Of a stretch of DNA of 64,000 nucleotides, positions 1-11,082 are shown in pieces. The notes under the pieces were generated by a model. That model was not told the DNA's origin. It saw nothing but the letters and a program-made list of their open reading frames with translations, and made no database searches. A program made the position numbers and the translations under genes. The DNA is from CAVTJL01 sp963735065 (GTDB taxonomy: Bacteria; Pseudomonadota; Alphaproteobacteria; Geminicoccales; Geminicoccaceae), in assembly GCA_963735065.1 (NCBI GenBank), contig CAVTJL010000008.1, positions 1-64,000 of the forward strand, written 5' to 3'. Position 1 is the stretch's first letter. Each line of letters starts with the position of its first letter.

Positions 1-61
1 GCCCAGAGAAAAGAAACGGGCTGCACGGCGGATTTAGTTTTATTCATGGAATAAAAGCCCG

Positions 62-1069
62 TTGCCCATCGTCGATTATTTGACGACGACGCTCAGGAAC
101 ACACTATCGGCCTCATGCAGCCTGACGAGGAGGGCCCTTATTTTGTCGGCAACGGGGTTCTCGAGCGGGCGACCCGTGGTCGGGGAGCCGGACGACCTGG
201 CCATCACGGCCGCCATCTGGGTCATGTCGTGCAACGACGAGAGCAGCCTCATCCCCTATTACGGGCTGTCCTACCGGCTGGGCATCGCGGACGCCGACGC
301 GCGGCGGCTGGTCAGAAGCCGGCCCGAGCTCTTCCTGCCCGGCGTGCCGCCGGCATGGCTCGACGCGTGGAAGCAAACGCTCGGCGGCCCCGGCACGAGC
401 CCCGGCTGGTATCAGGCCATCCCGCCCGAGAGCCGGGCCGCCACCCTGGCCGGCATCCGGGGCGCCGACGCCTTCTGCAACCAGTTCCGCGCGGAGCAGG
501 ACAGCCCCCGCTGCTCCCTCGACGTGCTGAGGTGGGGCGTCGAGCACCTGGAGCTGTTGCGCAAGGCCGCCTCGGAGAGCCGACGCCAGCGCCGCGATCT
601 CTGGACGCACTGGATCGCCCCGGGGGCGGCGCTCCTCGCAGCGCTCCTGGTGCTCGCCGGATCGCTCGCCGGCCCGCATTGGCCCGCCCCGGTCCCCGTC
701 GGCATGCGCGTTGCAGCGGGCTCCGAGGAGCGGCCGCCTTCATCCCTGGCCCACCCGGATGCGCTGCTCGCCGACTACGCCGCCTTCATGATCGCTCTCG
801 ATGCCATCCGTGAGGCTGCCCTGGGCAACGACAACGATGCCTTCGAGAAAGCGCAGGCCAAGGCGGACCGCTTGTTCTATCGGATCGAGGCGTTCTTGCG
901 CCCTGACGCCAGGGGAAGCCTGACCTACGAATACAACTGGCTCATCGCCATGGGCCGCCGCCTGGCGAGCCGCGACATCCCGATCATCACGGAGCCGTCG
1001 GTCGACGGCTACGCGCGGCAGGTCGACATCTTCAAGCGGCACATCCACGACACGCTCTTGGGCGACTAG
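62..1069 (+). CDS. Unknown protein with one membrane segment
   Basis: I do not recognise this 335-aa protein. The open frame begins at TTG (62) with no clear ribosome binding site; a GTG at 176 is an equally possible start and would remove a poorly structured first 38 residues. Residues about 188-207 form one strongly hydrophobic segment (APGAALLAALLVLAGSLAG) preceded by an Arg-rich stretch, so the roughly 185-residue N-terminal part is probably cytoplasmic and the Ala/Asp-rich C-terminal part periplasmic. Third-position GC is high throughout, which supports real coding. No neighbour suggests a function, and the upstream context is cut by the window edge. Confidence 0.55.
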   Translation: MPIVDYLTTTLRNTLSASCSLTRRALILSATGFSSGRPVVGEPDDLAITAAIWVMSCNDESSLIPYYGLSYRLGIADADARRLVRSRPELFLPGVPPAWLDAWKQTLGGPGTSPGWYQAIPPESRAATLAGIRGADAFCNQFRAEQDSPRCSLDVLRWGVEHLELLRKAASESRRQRRDLWTHWIAPGAALLAALLVLAGSLAGPHWPAPVPVGMRVAAGSEERPPSSLAHPDALLADYAAFMIALDAIREAALGNDNDAFEKAQAKADRLFYRIEAFLRPDARGSLTYEYNWLIAMGRRLASRDIPIITEPSVDGYARQVDIFKRHIHDTLLGD

Positions 1070-1141
1070 GGCCTGCTTCCCTGAAGCCCGGCGGGTCGAA
1101 GGGCATGGCCCGGCGTGCCGGATCCCGCCATAAGGGCCCGC

Positions 1142-1640
1142 ATGCACATACGCCCCGCCCGCGAGAGCGACGCTCCCTCGATCTGGCGCATCATCGGCCC
1201 GACCATCCGGGCCGGCGAGACCTATGCGCTGGACCCCGACATGAGCGAGGCCGATGCGCTGGCCTACTGGCTGGGCGACGACCGCGAGACCTTCGTCGCC
1301 GAGGAGGACGGCCGGATCATCGGCACCTACTACATCCGCCCCAACCAGGCCGGCGGCGGCAGGCACATCTGCAATTGCGGCTACATGACGAGCGCTGCCG
1401 CCACCGGGCGCGGCGTCGCGCGCGCCATGTGCAGCCACTCCCTGGAGCATGCGCGAGAGCGCGGCTTTCGCGGCATGCAGTTCAACTTCGTCGTCGCCAG
1501 CAACACCCGCGCCGTGGCGCTGTGGCAGTCCATGGGCTTCGCGATCGTCGGCCGCCTGCCTGCAGGCCTTCCGCCACCCGAAGCTCGGCTATGTCGACGC
1601 GCTCGTGATGTTCCGTCCTCTGGGCGGCTCCGAAGCCTAG
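1142..1640 (+). pseudogene. GNAT N-acetyltransferase, frameshifted
   Basis: GCN5-related acetyltransferases move an acetyl group from acetyl-CoA to an amine. From ATG 1142 the frame gives MHIRPARESDAPSIW, an acetyl-CoA-binding region (ATGRGVARAMCSHSLEHA, about residues 87-104), and the segment NTRAVALWQSMGF typical of the family. After GFAIVGRLP the frame turns into low-quality sequence, while another frame supplies the family-typical end AFRHPKLGYVDALVMF and a stop at 1640. Removing one T at about 1561 joins the two into about 165 residues, a normal length. This is either a sequencing error or a real frameshift. Substrate unknown. Confidence 0.75.
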
Positions 1641-1710
1641 GGTCGAGGTCCCATCAGCCCGCCGCGAGAAGCTGATCGAGGAGCTTCCGCGTGGCCCCCA
1701 TCGCCGGCGG

Positions 1711-4049
1711 TCAGCTGTGGGCCTGCGCCTCGAGCGCCTGCCGTGTGGCCCCGACCGCCTGCCTGAGCTCCTTGATCAGGCCTGCCGTGTCCTCGCCCCG
1801 GCGCGCCCGCTCCTCGATGCGCGTCGCCAGCGACGAGACGCGCGCGAGACCGAAGGTGCCGACGGTGCCGCGCAGGCGATGCGCCTCCCGGGCGAGACCT
1901 TGCGCATCCCCCTGGGCCGCTTCCAGCCGGTCGCAGCTCTCGATGGCGGTGTCGATCGCCCGAGCCAGCAGCGTCTCGAGCGTCGTGGCGGGCAGCTCGC
2001 CCGCCATCCGATCCAGTCTCGACCGGTCGATCAGCGGCTCCTCCGCGACCGCGGGCGCCGCCGGTGACGCGTCGCCCGCCCGGCCGCCCGCCGGGGGCGT
2101 GGCGCTGGCGCCGATCCTCTCCAGCGCCGCGAACAGCTCGGGCCAGACCACCGGCTTGTCCAGACAGCCATTCATGCCGGCGGCGAGACAGCGCTCGCGC
2201 TCGGCCTCCATCACGGAGGCGGTCAAGGCGAGGATCGGCACCGTGCCGGCGGGCGGCGGCAGCCGGCGGATGCGCCGCGTCGCCTCGATGCCGTCCATCA
2301 CCGGCATCTGCACGTCCATCAGCACGACGTCGGGAGGCCCGCGCGCGACCATCCCGAACGCGGCGGCACCGTCCTCGGCGAGGAGCACCGTGTGCCCTTG
2401 CCGCTCCAGCATCGCCTCGAGAAGCTCCCGGTTCAGCGCCGCATCGTCGGCCACGAGCACCCGCAGGGGGCGGCCACTGGTGGGCTCGGTCGGGGCGCGC
2501 TGCCGGACCACGCTCGCCTCGCCGGGCGGCAGCGAGACCTCGAACCAGAAGGTGCTGCCCAGGCCGGGCGTGCTCTCGACCCCGATCGTGCCGCCCATCG
2601 CCTCGACCAGACGCTTGCAGATGGCGAGCCCGAGGCCGCTCCCGCCATAGGTCCGGCTGGTCGAGGCATCCGCCTGGGTGAAGGCGCCGAACAGCCGCTC
2701 CTGCCTGTCCGCCGGGATGCCGATCCCGGTATCCCGCACCTCGAAGCGAAGCCGCACCCTGGAGCCGTCCGCGCTGCTCGCCACATGCAGCGTGACGGCG
2801 CCCTGATGGGTGAACTTCAGCCCGTTGCTCACCAGGTTCAGCAGCACCTGCCGCAGCCTCGTCGGGTCGCCCTTGACGACGAGCGTGGCAGGCATCGCCG
2901 ACGTCAGCACGAGCCCGACGGCCCGCTCGGCTGCCTGGGGCGCCATCAGCGAGCGCACCTCCTCCAGCAGGTCGGCGAGGACGAAGTCGATCGCCTCGAG
3001 CTCGAGCTTGCCGGCGTCGATGCGCGAGAAGTCGAGGACGTCGTTGACGAGGCTGAGCAGATGACGGCCGGCGGTGCGGATGGCGTCGGCCTGGCGCCGC
3101 GGCCGCGCCGCCAGCTCCTCGGCCGACAGCAGATCGGACATGCCGAGAATGGCGGTGAGCGGGGTGCGGATCTCGTGGCTGATCGCCGCCAGGAACCTCT
3201 CCTTGGCCTGGCCTGCCTCCTCGGCCTCGCGTCTCGAGGTCGCGAGGTCCGCCGCCATCCTGCGGAACGCGGTGACGAGGTCGCCCAGCTCGTCGTGCGA
3301 GCGGCTGGCCTCGAGCTCGACCGTCTCCCCCGCCGCCAGACGCCGGGCGGCTCGGGTGACCTCCTGGACCGGGCGGACGATGATGAGCGCCAGGAGATAG
3401 CTCTTGATGCTCAGCAGCAGCAGCACGGCCACGCCGGCGACGAGGACGAGACGGTGGGCCTGCTCGAGGGCGGCCTCCGTGCGCAGGCTGAACTGGCTGA
3501 GCTCGTCCTCCTCCTTCATGAGGGCTCTGCTGATCCGCGTTACCAGCGCCCGCTCGGCGGCCTCGAGCCGCCGCCGGGCCTCGGTCAGCTTGGCTGCGTC
3601 CATGGTCTCGGCTGCGAGCGCCGGGAACGCCTGCGCCGCCTGGATGAGCTCCCGGCCCTCTCGGGCAAGGTCGGTGGCGCTCGCGATCTCCTTGCGCTCG
3701 TCCTCGATCCCTGAACTCGTCGAGATTCTTGAGCAGGCCCAGATAGCTCGCCGCCGCGTCCATGAGGGCCGACGCGCGGATCTGCTGCCGGGCGCCCTTC
3801 TCTTCCAGCGCCGCACGGTCGGCCGGGCCCAGCAGCGTCAGCATCGCCAGCTCGTCGGCGCCGGGGACGATGCTGGACGCAGCGCCGCGCAGCCTCTGCA
3901 GCGCTGCGATGGTGGGCAGGCTGTCCGCGACGGTCTCGCGGTAGGACGCGGCCACCCGCGTCACGCTGGCATAGGCTGAGCCACATCACCCCGGTGGCAA
4001 CGATCACGATAGCCGTGTTGGCGGTCAGAAGCTTGGACCGCAGGCGCAT
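1711..4049 (-). pseudogene. Hybrid sensor histidine kinase with REC and Hpt, two frameshifts
   Basis: Membrane-bound hybrid two-component kinase. The start is ATG at 4049 behind a GGGGGA ribosome binding site, giving MRLRSKLLTANTAIVIVATG (first membrane helix). The frame must shift at about 3974-3975 (one extra base in a GG) and again at 3709-3711 (one extra base in CCC); the corrected protein is about 775 aa. Order: helix 1, sensor region, helix 2 (VAVLLLLSIKSYLLALIIV), HAMP, HisKA (H in AISHEIRTPL), HATPase (NLVSNGLKF, DTGIGIP, GGSGLGLAI), receiver (VADDAALN, phospho-Asp in LMDVQMPVMDG, DKP) and C-terminal Hpt (AHRLRGTVG). All phosphorelay modules are present, but no response regulator lies nearby. 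The longest frame alone loses helix 1 and the sensor region. Confidence 0.85.
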
Positions 4050-4281
4050 GCGAGGATCCCCCGGGTGATCTCGGGACAGTCTGAGGTCACCAAACAGTAG
4101 GATCGAGCATGGCAGCCATGCAATCGCTGTTTATGCCGCCTGCGTCTTTGGCGGTTGAGGCGACAAGCTCGAGATCGCTGCCCCCGCTATCCCGAGACTT
4201 GCGGCACGATTGCGGTTCGGGGGGCGGGAAGGGGTCGAAGCCGGCCCCACCCTCCCGCCCGGGACGGGTCCCTGCGCCCGA

Positions 4282-4845
4282 TCAGGCGTCCGGCACCAGC
4301 CGCTTGGCCCAGTCGGCCACCGCATCGCCGCTGCTGATGTCCGCCTGGACCAGCCCGTCGATCATGAAGGTCGGCGAGACGTGGATGCCGTTCTGGCGGG
4401 CATATTTGGTGTGCCACTTGACCTCGCGGTCGAGGCCCGGCGTCTCGAAGACCTGGGCCAGCGCGACCCCGCTATAGCCCTCGATGCGCTTGATGATGTC
4501 ACGGGGCGTGGCATCCAGATTGGGGCCGGTGCGATGGCCCTCGAACTCGAACTCCTCCCGGTGTGCCGCCACCGCCTGCATCACCTTCTTGGCCGTCTCC
4601 TTGCCGCCCTCGAGGGTCGACGCCGCGACGATGCAGCGGACCACGACACCGGAGAACAGATGCCAAGGCTGCGAGTGCAGGCGGATCTTCAGCGTGATCT
4701 TGTCCTCGCCCGCGAGGGCCAGCAGCTCGTCGAGCTTGCCCAGCGTGCGGCAGGAGTAGGGGCAGGTGGGCTCGAGAAAGGGCTCGAAGACGCGCGGGCC
4801 GTGACCCCAGACGAGGGGATCGGCCTTCCATGATGGGCTCGTCAT
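4282..4845 (-). CDS. DsbA/thioredoxin-fold family protein
   Basis: 187-aa protein beginning at ATG 4845 behind GGGAGG. The motif EPTCPYSC near residue 24 occupies the place of the CPYC redox site of DsbA-like proteins, but the second cysteine is displaced by one residue (CPYSC), so oxidoreductase activity is uncertain. The later segment IHVSPTFMIDGLVQADISSG has the cis-proline region and DG turn of the fold. There is no signal peptide when this start is used; an upstream in-frame ATG (4995) would add about 50 low-complexity residues and is less likely. It lies 219 bp downstream of proV and may be independent of it. Confidence 0.75.
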   Translation of the reverse strand: MTSPSWKADPLVWGHGPRVFEPFLEPTCPYSCRTLGKLDELLALAGEDKITLKIRLHSQPWHLFSGVVVRCIVAASTLEGGKETAKKVMQAVAAHREEFEFEGHRTGPNLDATPRDIIKRIEGYSGVALAQVFETPGLDREVKWHTKYARQNGIHVSPTFMIDGLVQADISSGDAVADWAKRLVPDA

Positions 4846-5064
4846 AAAACCTCCCGGCATAGGCGATGTGTCGGCGGCCGGCGCTGCCGGCGGCACCTCG
4901 AGGACGGACGAGCGGCAGGCGGGGCAGGGCAAGGCCGGCCCGTCGCCTTCCGCTCGCGACCCCCGGGATGGATAAGGCGCTGGCTCGTGCGCCACAAGGG
5001 GGCCGCCCCCGACGATGCCGGAAGGGGGTGGTCTCCCTTTGGTCGGCCGCCCGGCCGGCCTTCG

Positions 5065-6117
<1,053 letters not shown>

Positions 6118-6130
6118 CTGGCTTCGCCCC

Positions 6131-7165
6131 CTAGCGGCGCTGGCTGGCGTCGATGCGGGCGAGCGAGGCCTTCGTCACCCGGTCGAGCACGATCGCCAGC
6201 AGCACGATGCCGAAGCCCGCAACGAGGCCCACGCCCAGATCGAGGTTGCGGATGCCGCGCAGCACGAGGATGCCCAGGCCCGGGGCCGAGACCATGGACG
6301 CGATCACCACCATCGAGAGGCTCATCATGATGGTCTGGTTGACGCCGGCCATGATGTTGGGCAGCGCCAGCGGGATCTGCACGCCGAAGAGCTTTTGCCG
6401 CTCGGTCAGGCCGAACGCGTCCGCGGCCTCGATCACGTCCTGGTCGACGAGCCGGATGCCCAGATCGGTGAGCCGCACCACCGGCACGATCGCATAAAGG
6501 ATGACGGCGATGCCGTAGAGCTTGGGCTCGGTCACGGAGAAGAGGAAGATCAGCGGGATCAGGTAGACGAAGGGCGGCAGCGTCTGCAGCATGTCGAGGA
6601 TCGGGATCACGAGGCGCTGCATCCGATCGCTGCGCGACATGGCGATGCCGATCGGCACGCCCAGCAGCACGCAGATGAAGGCGCACACGAAGATGATGGC
6701 CAGCGTCTGCATCGCCGTCTCGTAATGGTCGATGAAGGCCAGCAGGCCGATGACGAGGGCGACGAAGCCCAGGAGCTTCCAGGAGCGCGAGACGAGCCAG
6801 GTGATCCCCAGCAGCACCGGGATCACGATCCACCAGGGCGTCGTCGTCATGATCCACAGCATGTCGCGCAGCATCCAGCTCAGCGGCTGGGTGAGCGGAT
6901 CGATCACGAAGCGCAGCCCGCCCCGGATGGCGAGGAATCCTTGCTCGAGGCCGCGCGTCAGGTCGCTCGACGGCGGGATCGCGGCGCAGGCGTGGTTGAG
7001 CGCGTTGAGCGAGGGGAAGGGAATGGTCCAGATCGAGCCGGCCTCGTGCCCGCTGCCGCTGGTCTGCGCCAGCAGGTCGGCCATCGACATCGGACCCTTG
7101 GCAGCGCCGCTGTCGCACCAGTCTCTCAGGCCCAGCGCATTGAACAGGAAATCGTAGGTCGCCAT
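6131..7165 (-). CDS. proW: Glycine betaine/proline ABC importer, permease
   Basis: Integral membrane subunit of the osmoprotectant importer, about 344 aa when started at ATG 7165 (MATYDFLFNALG); an in-frame ATG at 7195 would add 10 residues. About seven or eight hydrophobic helices are visible. The coupling (EAA) region reads ADAFGLTERQKLFGVQIPLALP with the conserved G. A long N-terminal region with an additional helix before the transport core is normal for ProW. It lies between proX, from which it is separated by a strong stem-loop, and proV. Confidence 0.93.
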   Translation of the reverse strand: MATYDFLFNALGLRDWCDSGAAKGPMSMADLLAQTSGSGHEAGSIWTIPFPSLNALNHACAAIPPSSDLTRGLEQGFLAIRGGLRFVIDPLTQPLSWMLRDMLWIMTTTPWWIVIPVLLGITWLVSRSWKLLGFVALVIGLLAFIDHYETAMQTLAIIFVCAFICVLLGVPIGIAMSRSDRMQRLVIPILDMLQTLPPFVYLIPLIFLFSVTEPKLYGIAVILYAIVPVVRLTDLGIRLVDQDVIEAADAFGLTERQKLFGVQIPLALPNIMAGVNQTIMMSLSMVVIASMVSAPGLGILVLRGIRNLDLGVGLVAGFGIVLLAIVLDRVTKASLARIDASQRR

Positions 7166-7211
7166 GAGCTCACGGGGCCTGAGGGGCCCGTCCATCTTGT
7201 TGAAACGAGAA

Positions 7212-7238
7212 GGACGGAGCCGGCATCCGGCTCCGTCC
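7212..7238 (-). terminator. 12-bp perfect stem-loop between proX and proW
   Basis: Perfect inverted repeat GGACGGAGCCGG (7212-7223) and its complement (7227-7238) with a 3-nt loop, in the gap between the proX stop and the proW start. On the minus strand it is followed by TTCTCGTTT, a weak T-rich tail. It probably stabilises the proX message or partly terminates transcription, giving more binding protein than permease. Confidence 0.7.
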
Positions 7239-7267
7239 GAGCTTTGTCAGCTTCGCCAGCTTTGCCT

Positions 7268-8269
7268 TCAGCTCTTCTTGAGGAGCTTGGCCAGCTTCTT
7301 CTTGGCCGAATCAGAGATCCAGCTCGACCACTCGGTCTGATAGTGCGTCAGGTAGTAGACCGCCGTCTCCTCGGCCGAGGCGCTGTTCTTGTCCTGCCAG
7401 GCGAGCAGCTTGCTCATCGTGTCGGTCTTGAAGCTCATCTTGCTGAAGAAGGCCGTCACGGTCGGGTGGCTCTTGGCGAAGGCCGTCGTCACCGAGGTCA
7501 GCACCGGCGCCGCCGGGAAGTCCGAGACCTTGGGATCGGGCGTCTTCGGGTTCTGCAGCTTTGCGAAGTCGGCCTCATTGTAGGCGCCGAGCTTCACCCG
7601 GGTCATGGCATACTTGCCCATGGGTGCCGTCGGCTCCCAATAGTAGCCGAACCAGGGCTTCTTGTCGGTCACGGCAGCGCCCATCGAGGTCGCCAGCGTC
7701 TCGCCCGAGCCGTGGTTGAAGACCTTGATGCCCGACTTCTCGAGGTCGAGCGCCCGGATCAGGTTGTCGTTGACGACCCGGCAGCCCCAGCCGTCGGGGC
7801 AGTTGTTGAAGCGGCCGCCGACCCACTCGGGATGCGCCATCACGCCCTGGATCGTCTTGAGCTCGGGATGCTCCTTGGCGAGGTAGGTGGGAATCCACCA
7901 GCCCTCGACGCCGCCGGGCTCGAGCACCTTGGCCACGCGCTTCACCGTGCCGGCCTTCTCGAGCTTCTTGTAGGCGTCGCCCGCCGAGTTGAGCCAGAGG
8001 TTGGTCACGACGTCGGGCTCGCCGTTCTCGGCGACCGAGGTGATGGCCGGGATCGTGTCCGACTTCACCAGGCTCACATGGCAGCCATAGCCCTGCTCGA
8101 GCAGGAACTTGGCGACGTTCGTGGTGACCCCGGCCGCGGCCCAGTTCATCTGGGCGATCGAGACGTCGCCACACTGCTGCTCGCCGCTGGTGGCCGCTTG
8201 CGCGTGGGCCGCGGTCACGAGCAGGCAGCCGGCGACTCCGGCCGCCGCGATCAGTTTCGCCTTGAGCAT
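7268..8269 (-). CDS. proX: Glycine betaine/choline ABC importer, periplasmic binding protein
   Basis: 333-aa periplasmic substrate-binding protein of the OpuAC/ProX family. It starts at ATG 8269 behind AGGGA, giving the Sec signal peptide MLKAKLIAAAGVAGCLLVTA ending near AHAQA. Mature segments such as VSIAQMNWAAAGVTTNVAKF and WFGYYWEPTAPM are typical of binding proteins that hold the quaternary ammonium group in an aromatic cage; several Trp residues are available. First gene of proX-proW-proV; the stem-loop after its stop probably raises its level relative to proW. Confidence 0.92.
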   Translation of the reverse strand: MLKAKLIAAAGVAGCLLVTAAHAQAATSGEQQCGDVSIAQMNWAAAGVTTNVAKFLLEQGYGCHVSLVKSDTIPAITSVAENGEPDVVTNLWLNSAGDAYKKLEKAGTVKRVAKVLEPGGVEGWWIPTYLAKEHPELKTIQGVMAHPEWVGGRFNNCPDGWGCRVVNDNLIRALDLEKSGIKVFNHGSGETLATSMGAAVTDKKPWFGYYWEPTAPMGKYAMTRVKLGAYNEADFAKLQNPKTPDPKVSDFPAAPVLTSVTTAFAKSHPTVTAFFSKMSFKTDTMSKLLAWQDKNSASAEETAVYYLTHYQTEWSSWISDSAKKKLAKLLKKS

Positions 8270-8775
8270 CAACTTTCCCTTGTTCTTGTTCCGACATTGA
8301 CCGAGCCGCTCGGAGGGCCCCGGCGATGCCGCAGGGCACGAGGAGGGCCCGCGCGCAACGGGTCGCACGCGACGATGGGCGCAACCATCGGCAGGCGCCC
8401 GCGCACAAGGCGAGCACCGACGCGTTGGTGCGATCTCGCTCGGTCGTTGCCCCTGGGTATCAGCTCACGAGCGGAAACACAACGCAAGGCAGCCCGGAAG
8501 CATTGTCATGATGGAATTAAGTTACTGATATAGGGTTATATTTTATCAGACTTCCGCAGCCGGATCGGCCGCCGCGGCGCCGCCTTCGGCTGCTGTGGCC
8601 ACCCTCGCATCGGCTCCACGAGGCCTCGCAGGGACAGCCCGATCATCCTCCCGACGCAGCGTGCAGAGCCAATCCCGATGCGAGCCGATGAGCGAGCATC
8701 CGCTGATTTTTGTGACGAGCACGGCGCTGCTCCAGGCAGCCGGCCCCCGGACGCCCGCTCCGGCATCGCCACCTG
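8270..8775. other. Gene-less stretch upstream of proX
   Basis: 506 bp without a convincing gene, between the Bug-like gene and proX (both minus strand). It contains an AT-rich island (about 8505-8550) in otherwise GC-rich DNA, the likely promoter/operator zone of the proXWV operon. I could not assign -35 and -10 boxes with confidence. Confidence 0.5.
8525..8549. promoter_or_regulatory. Possible operator palindrome in the AT-rich island upstream of proX
   Basis: CTGATA (8525-8530) and TATCAG (8544-8549) form a 6-bp inverted repeat separated by 13 bp of AT-rich sequence, about 260 bp upstream of the proX start. A regulator-binding site is an inference from position and symmetry only. Confidence 0.3.
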
Positions 8776-9723
8776 CTACCCCAGGATCCTGTCCAGCACC
8801 CGCTCGTCGCGCGCCAGCGTCTCGCGCAGGATCTCGGGGCCGTTGACGACGACCGGGAACAGCGCCGATTCCTGCGACTGCAGGATCGTCGGATCCTGGC
8901 CCGCCTCCAAAAAGGCATCGGTCAGCCGCTGCGCCACGGACTTGTCCAGCCCCGGTGCCCCCAGCGCTGCCACGCTCTCGGTGAAGGCGAGCTTGCGCTG
9001 CCCGCTCACCTCGGCATAGGTCGGCGTGTCGGTCAGCACCGCGTTGCGCGCCGCCCCGAAGCTCAAAAGGCCCCGCAGGCCGCTTCGATCCCGCTCGATG
9101 AAGGCGGTGGGCAGGATGCCGGCGGCGGCGCGTCCGCTCTTCACATCGTCGAACACCTCGCCCAGCGTGTCGCGCAGCGTCACCGCCATGGCGAGCTTGG
9201 CCTTGCGCTCCAGGATCAGCTTGGCGAGGTAGGCGGCCGTGGCACGCTGCAGGCAGCTCACGGCGAGCGGCGCCTTCTTCGCCGCCTCCACCGCATCGCC
9301 CCACGACGCGAGCGGGCTCTTCTGCGTGGTGAAAAGAGCCACCGAGAAGCCGTTGCTGAGCTTGGCGATCGGCACCATGCTCTCCAGCCTCACATCGCCA
9401 TAGCCGGCGCCGCGCTCCATGGACTGCACCGCCATGATCGGCCCGCCGAACAGCCGCACGGCACCCTCCGACGGCTCCAGCGCCGCCCGCAGCGCCTTGA
9501 GGCCGTCCTCGCCGGTCACCGTCCTCACCTCCACCGGGCACTGCAGGATCCCCTGCAGCACCGGCTGCAGCAGGCTGAAGGCGGTCCAGATCACCGAGGG
9601 CTTGCCCAGCGGCTCGACCAGCTCGAGGGACGCCATGGCCCCCGCGGCCCGGCCGGCCCTCGCCGCCAGGGGAAGTGCCAAGCCCGCACCGGCGGCCAAC
9701 AGAACAGTGCGTCGTGACGGCAT
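8776..9723 (-). CDS. Bug/TctC-like periplasmic binding protein
   Basis: 315-aa exported protein, start ATG 9723 behind GGAAAGAG. The N-terminus MPSRRTVLLAAGAGLALPLA has the twin-arginine-like RR and hydrophobic core of a Tat or Sec signal. The body (LGKPSVIWTAFSLLQPVL, KSGRAAAGILPTAFIERD, and a C-terminal half about ripening time of the ligand lobe with LTDTPTYAEVSGQRKLAF) resembles the Bug/TctC receptors that deliver carboxylates to tripartite tricarboxylate transporters. No TctA or TctB membrane genes are nearby, so it is an orphan receptor; orphan Bug proteins are common. A T7 run lies just upstream of the start. Ligand unknown. Confidence 0.6.
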   Translation of the reverse strand: MPSRRTVLLAAGAGLALPLAARAGRAAGAMASLELVEPLGKPSVIWTAFSLLQPVLQGILQCPVEVRTVTGEDGLKALRAALEPSEGAVRLFGGPIMAVQSMERGAGYGDVRLESMVPIAKLSNGFSVALFTTQKSPLASWGDAVEAAKKAPLAVSCLQRATAAYLAKLILERKAKLAMAVTLRDTLGEVFDDVKSGRAAAGILPTAFIERDRSGLRGLLSFGAARNAVLTDTPTYAEVSGQRKLAFTESVAALGAPGLDKSVAQRLTDAFLEAGQDPTILQSQESALFPVVVNGPEILRETLARDERVLDRILG

Positions 9724-9937
9724 TTTTTTGCTCTTTCCGGCTGTTGGCGACCCGTTGCGAGCGCCTCTCCGGCGCCACGCGACTATGACCCGCGCGATCG
9801 GCCGATACAAGCCGCGGTTGTGCCAGCGGCACCCGCATCCGCGAAACCGGCGATCCCGCCGGGCTTGCCTCGCACGATCCCCTGATCCACCATCCGCCCC
9901 CCGCGGCACGAAGCCGGGCCACGCCGGGCGAGGACCG

Positions 9938-10372
9938 ATGACACGCTCTCTCGTGCTTTTGTCAGCTGGCGCAGCGCTGGCCCTCGCGGCCGGGACGACC
10001 CTGGCCGCAGCACCGTCATCCCCGTCCGGGCAGCGCATCGCCGGCGTGCCCTGGGCCGCAACCGAGATCGCCGGCCGCGCCCTCGTGACCAAGGATCCGC
10101 CCACCATCGCCTTCCTCGAGGACGGCACCTTTTCCATGTTCGGCGGCTGCAACCGCTTCCGCGGCAAGGCCGAGCTCTCGCCGGGAAAGCTTTCCTTCAC
10201 CTCGCCCATCGCCGGCACGCGCATGGCCTGCCCGCCCGAGCGCATGAAGCTCGAGCAGGACATGCTGCAAGCGCTCGCCCGCACGACGGCCTACGAGCGC
10301 AACGGCCCGCTCCTGACCCTCACCACCGACCAGGGCCTCGCCACCGCCCGCTTCCACGAGCGCCCCGACTGA
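9938..10372 (+). CDS. META/HslJ-domain protein
   Basis: 144-aa exported protein starting at ATG 9938, with signal peptide MTRSLVLLSAGAALALAAGT. The mature part carries the META-domain hallmarks: a W-x-ATEIAG opening, TIAFLEDGTFSMFGGCNRF (conserved G-C-N turn), FTSPIAGTRMACP, and a final strand LTLTTDQGLATARF. HslJ-type META proteins are linked to heat shock and novobiocin resistance in E. coli; the exact role is unknown. It reads away from the Bug-like gene and stands alone. Confidence 0.8.
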   Translation: MTRSLVLLSAGAALALAAGTTLAAAPSSPSGQRIAGVPWAATEIAGRALVTKDPPTIAFLEDGTFSMFGGCNRFRGKAELSPGKLSFTSPIAGTRMACPPERMKLEQDMLQALARTTAYERNGPLLTLTTDQGLATARFHERPD

Positions 10373-10702
10373 TTTTTTGTCTCTTTCCGTCGAGAGCGGG
10401 CGCCGCGAACGCTGTCGAGCGGCGTGCCAGCGCAGACCGTCAAGGGGATCTGAGCCCGCAGCCCATGGCGATGTGAGCTGCCGAGCCTGAGCCCGGCACC
10501 GCCTCCAAGGGCCCCCGAGCGCGCGCGGCCGGCCGCTTTCTCTGCAGTCCGATTGATCTGGATCAGCGCTGGCGAGCGGCGGCTGAGCCACGTATGGAAC
10601 GGTCGCCGGGGAGCCCCGCCCGATGGGCGAGGCAAGCCGGGCCGAGCTCTCATCCGCTGGCGCGAAGAAGAGATCGGACACGAATCACAATGGAGCACGG
10701 CT
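10373..10702. other. Gene-less stretch between META gene and csbD
   Basis: About 330 bp with no convincing reading frame. It begins with T6 directly after the META stop but no strong hairpin precedes the run. The csbD promoter should lie in the distal part; no clear boxes were seen. Confidence 0.4.
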
Positions 10703-10887
10703 ATGGACAAGGATCGGGTCGAGGGTGCTGCAAAGCAGGCCAAGGGCACCGTCAAGGAGGCCGTCGGCGAGCTGACCGGCGATGCCAAGCTGAAGGCCGA
10801 CGGCAAGAAGGACAAGGCGGAAGGCAAGGTGCAGAACGCATCGGCGGCCTCAAGGACAGCGTCCGGGATGCCGTTCGCAAAGCCTAG
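10703..10887 (+). pseudogene. CsbD-family stress protein, frameshifted
   Basis: CsbD proteins are small, very hydrophilic general-stress proteins of about 60-70 residues. ATG 10703 gives MDKDRVEGAAKQAKGTVKEA, followed by GELTGDAKLKADGKKDKAEG and KVQNA, which is typical. The remaining IGGLKDSVRDAVRKA is in a different frame and ends at TAG 10885-10887. One base is missing near 10842 (after AACGC). Corrected length is about 61 aa. As read, the protein would continue about 47 residues in the wrong frame. Sequencing error or a real lesion. Confidence 0.8.
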
Positions 10888-11082
10888 CCGCCCCGGCTTC
10901 GACCTGATGGCAGGTCGATACGACGGCCGAGGGAAGCTCGGCGTCTCGAGCACTTGTCGCGGCCCGCTGGGAGCATGGAAATAGCCGAGGCCTGGAACCA
11001 GGGTTTCTCGTGCGGGTCGACCGCTTTGGCGATGATGTCGCGCCCGACATGGTGACGCGCGATACCGATGGGAGGGTTCCGT

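Noticed and set aside
1637..3964. 775-aa frame on the minus strand
   Set aside because: Only its first roughly 85 residues are real kinase sequence; the rest is out of frame with the HisKA, ATPase and receiver domains.
6395..8533. 712-aa plus-strand frame over proW and proX
   Set aside because: Antisense shadow of clear transporter genes; no domain and His/Asp/Arg-rich composition.
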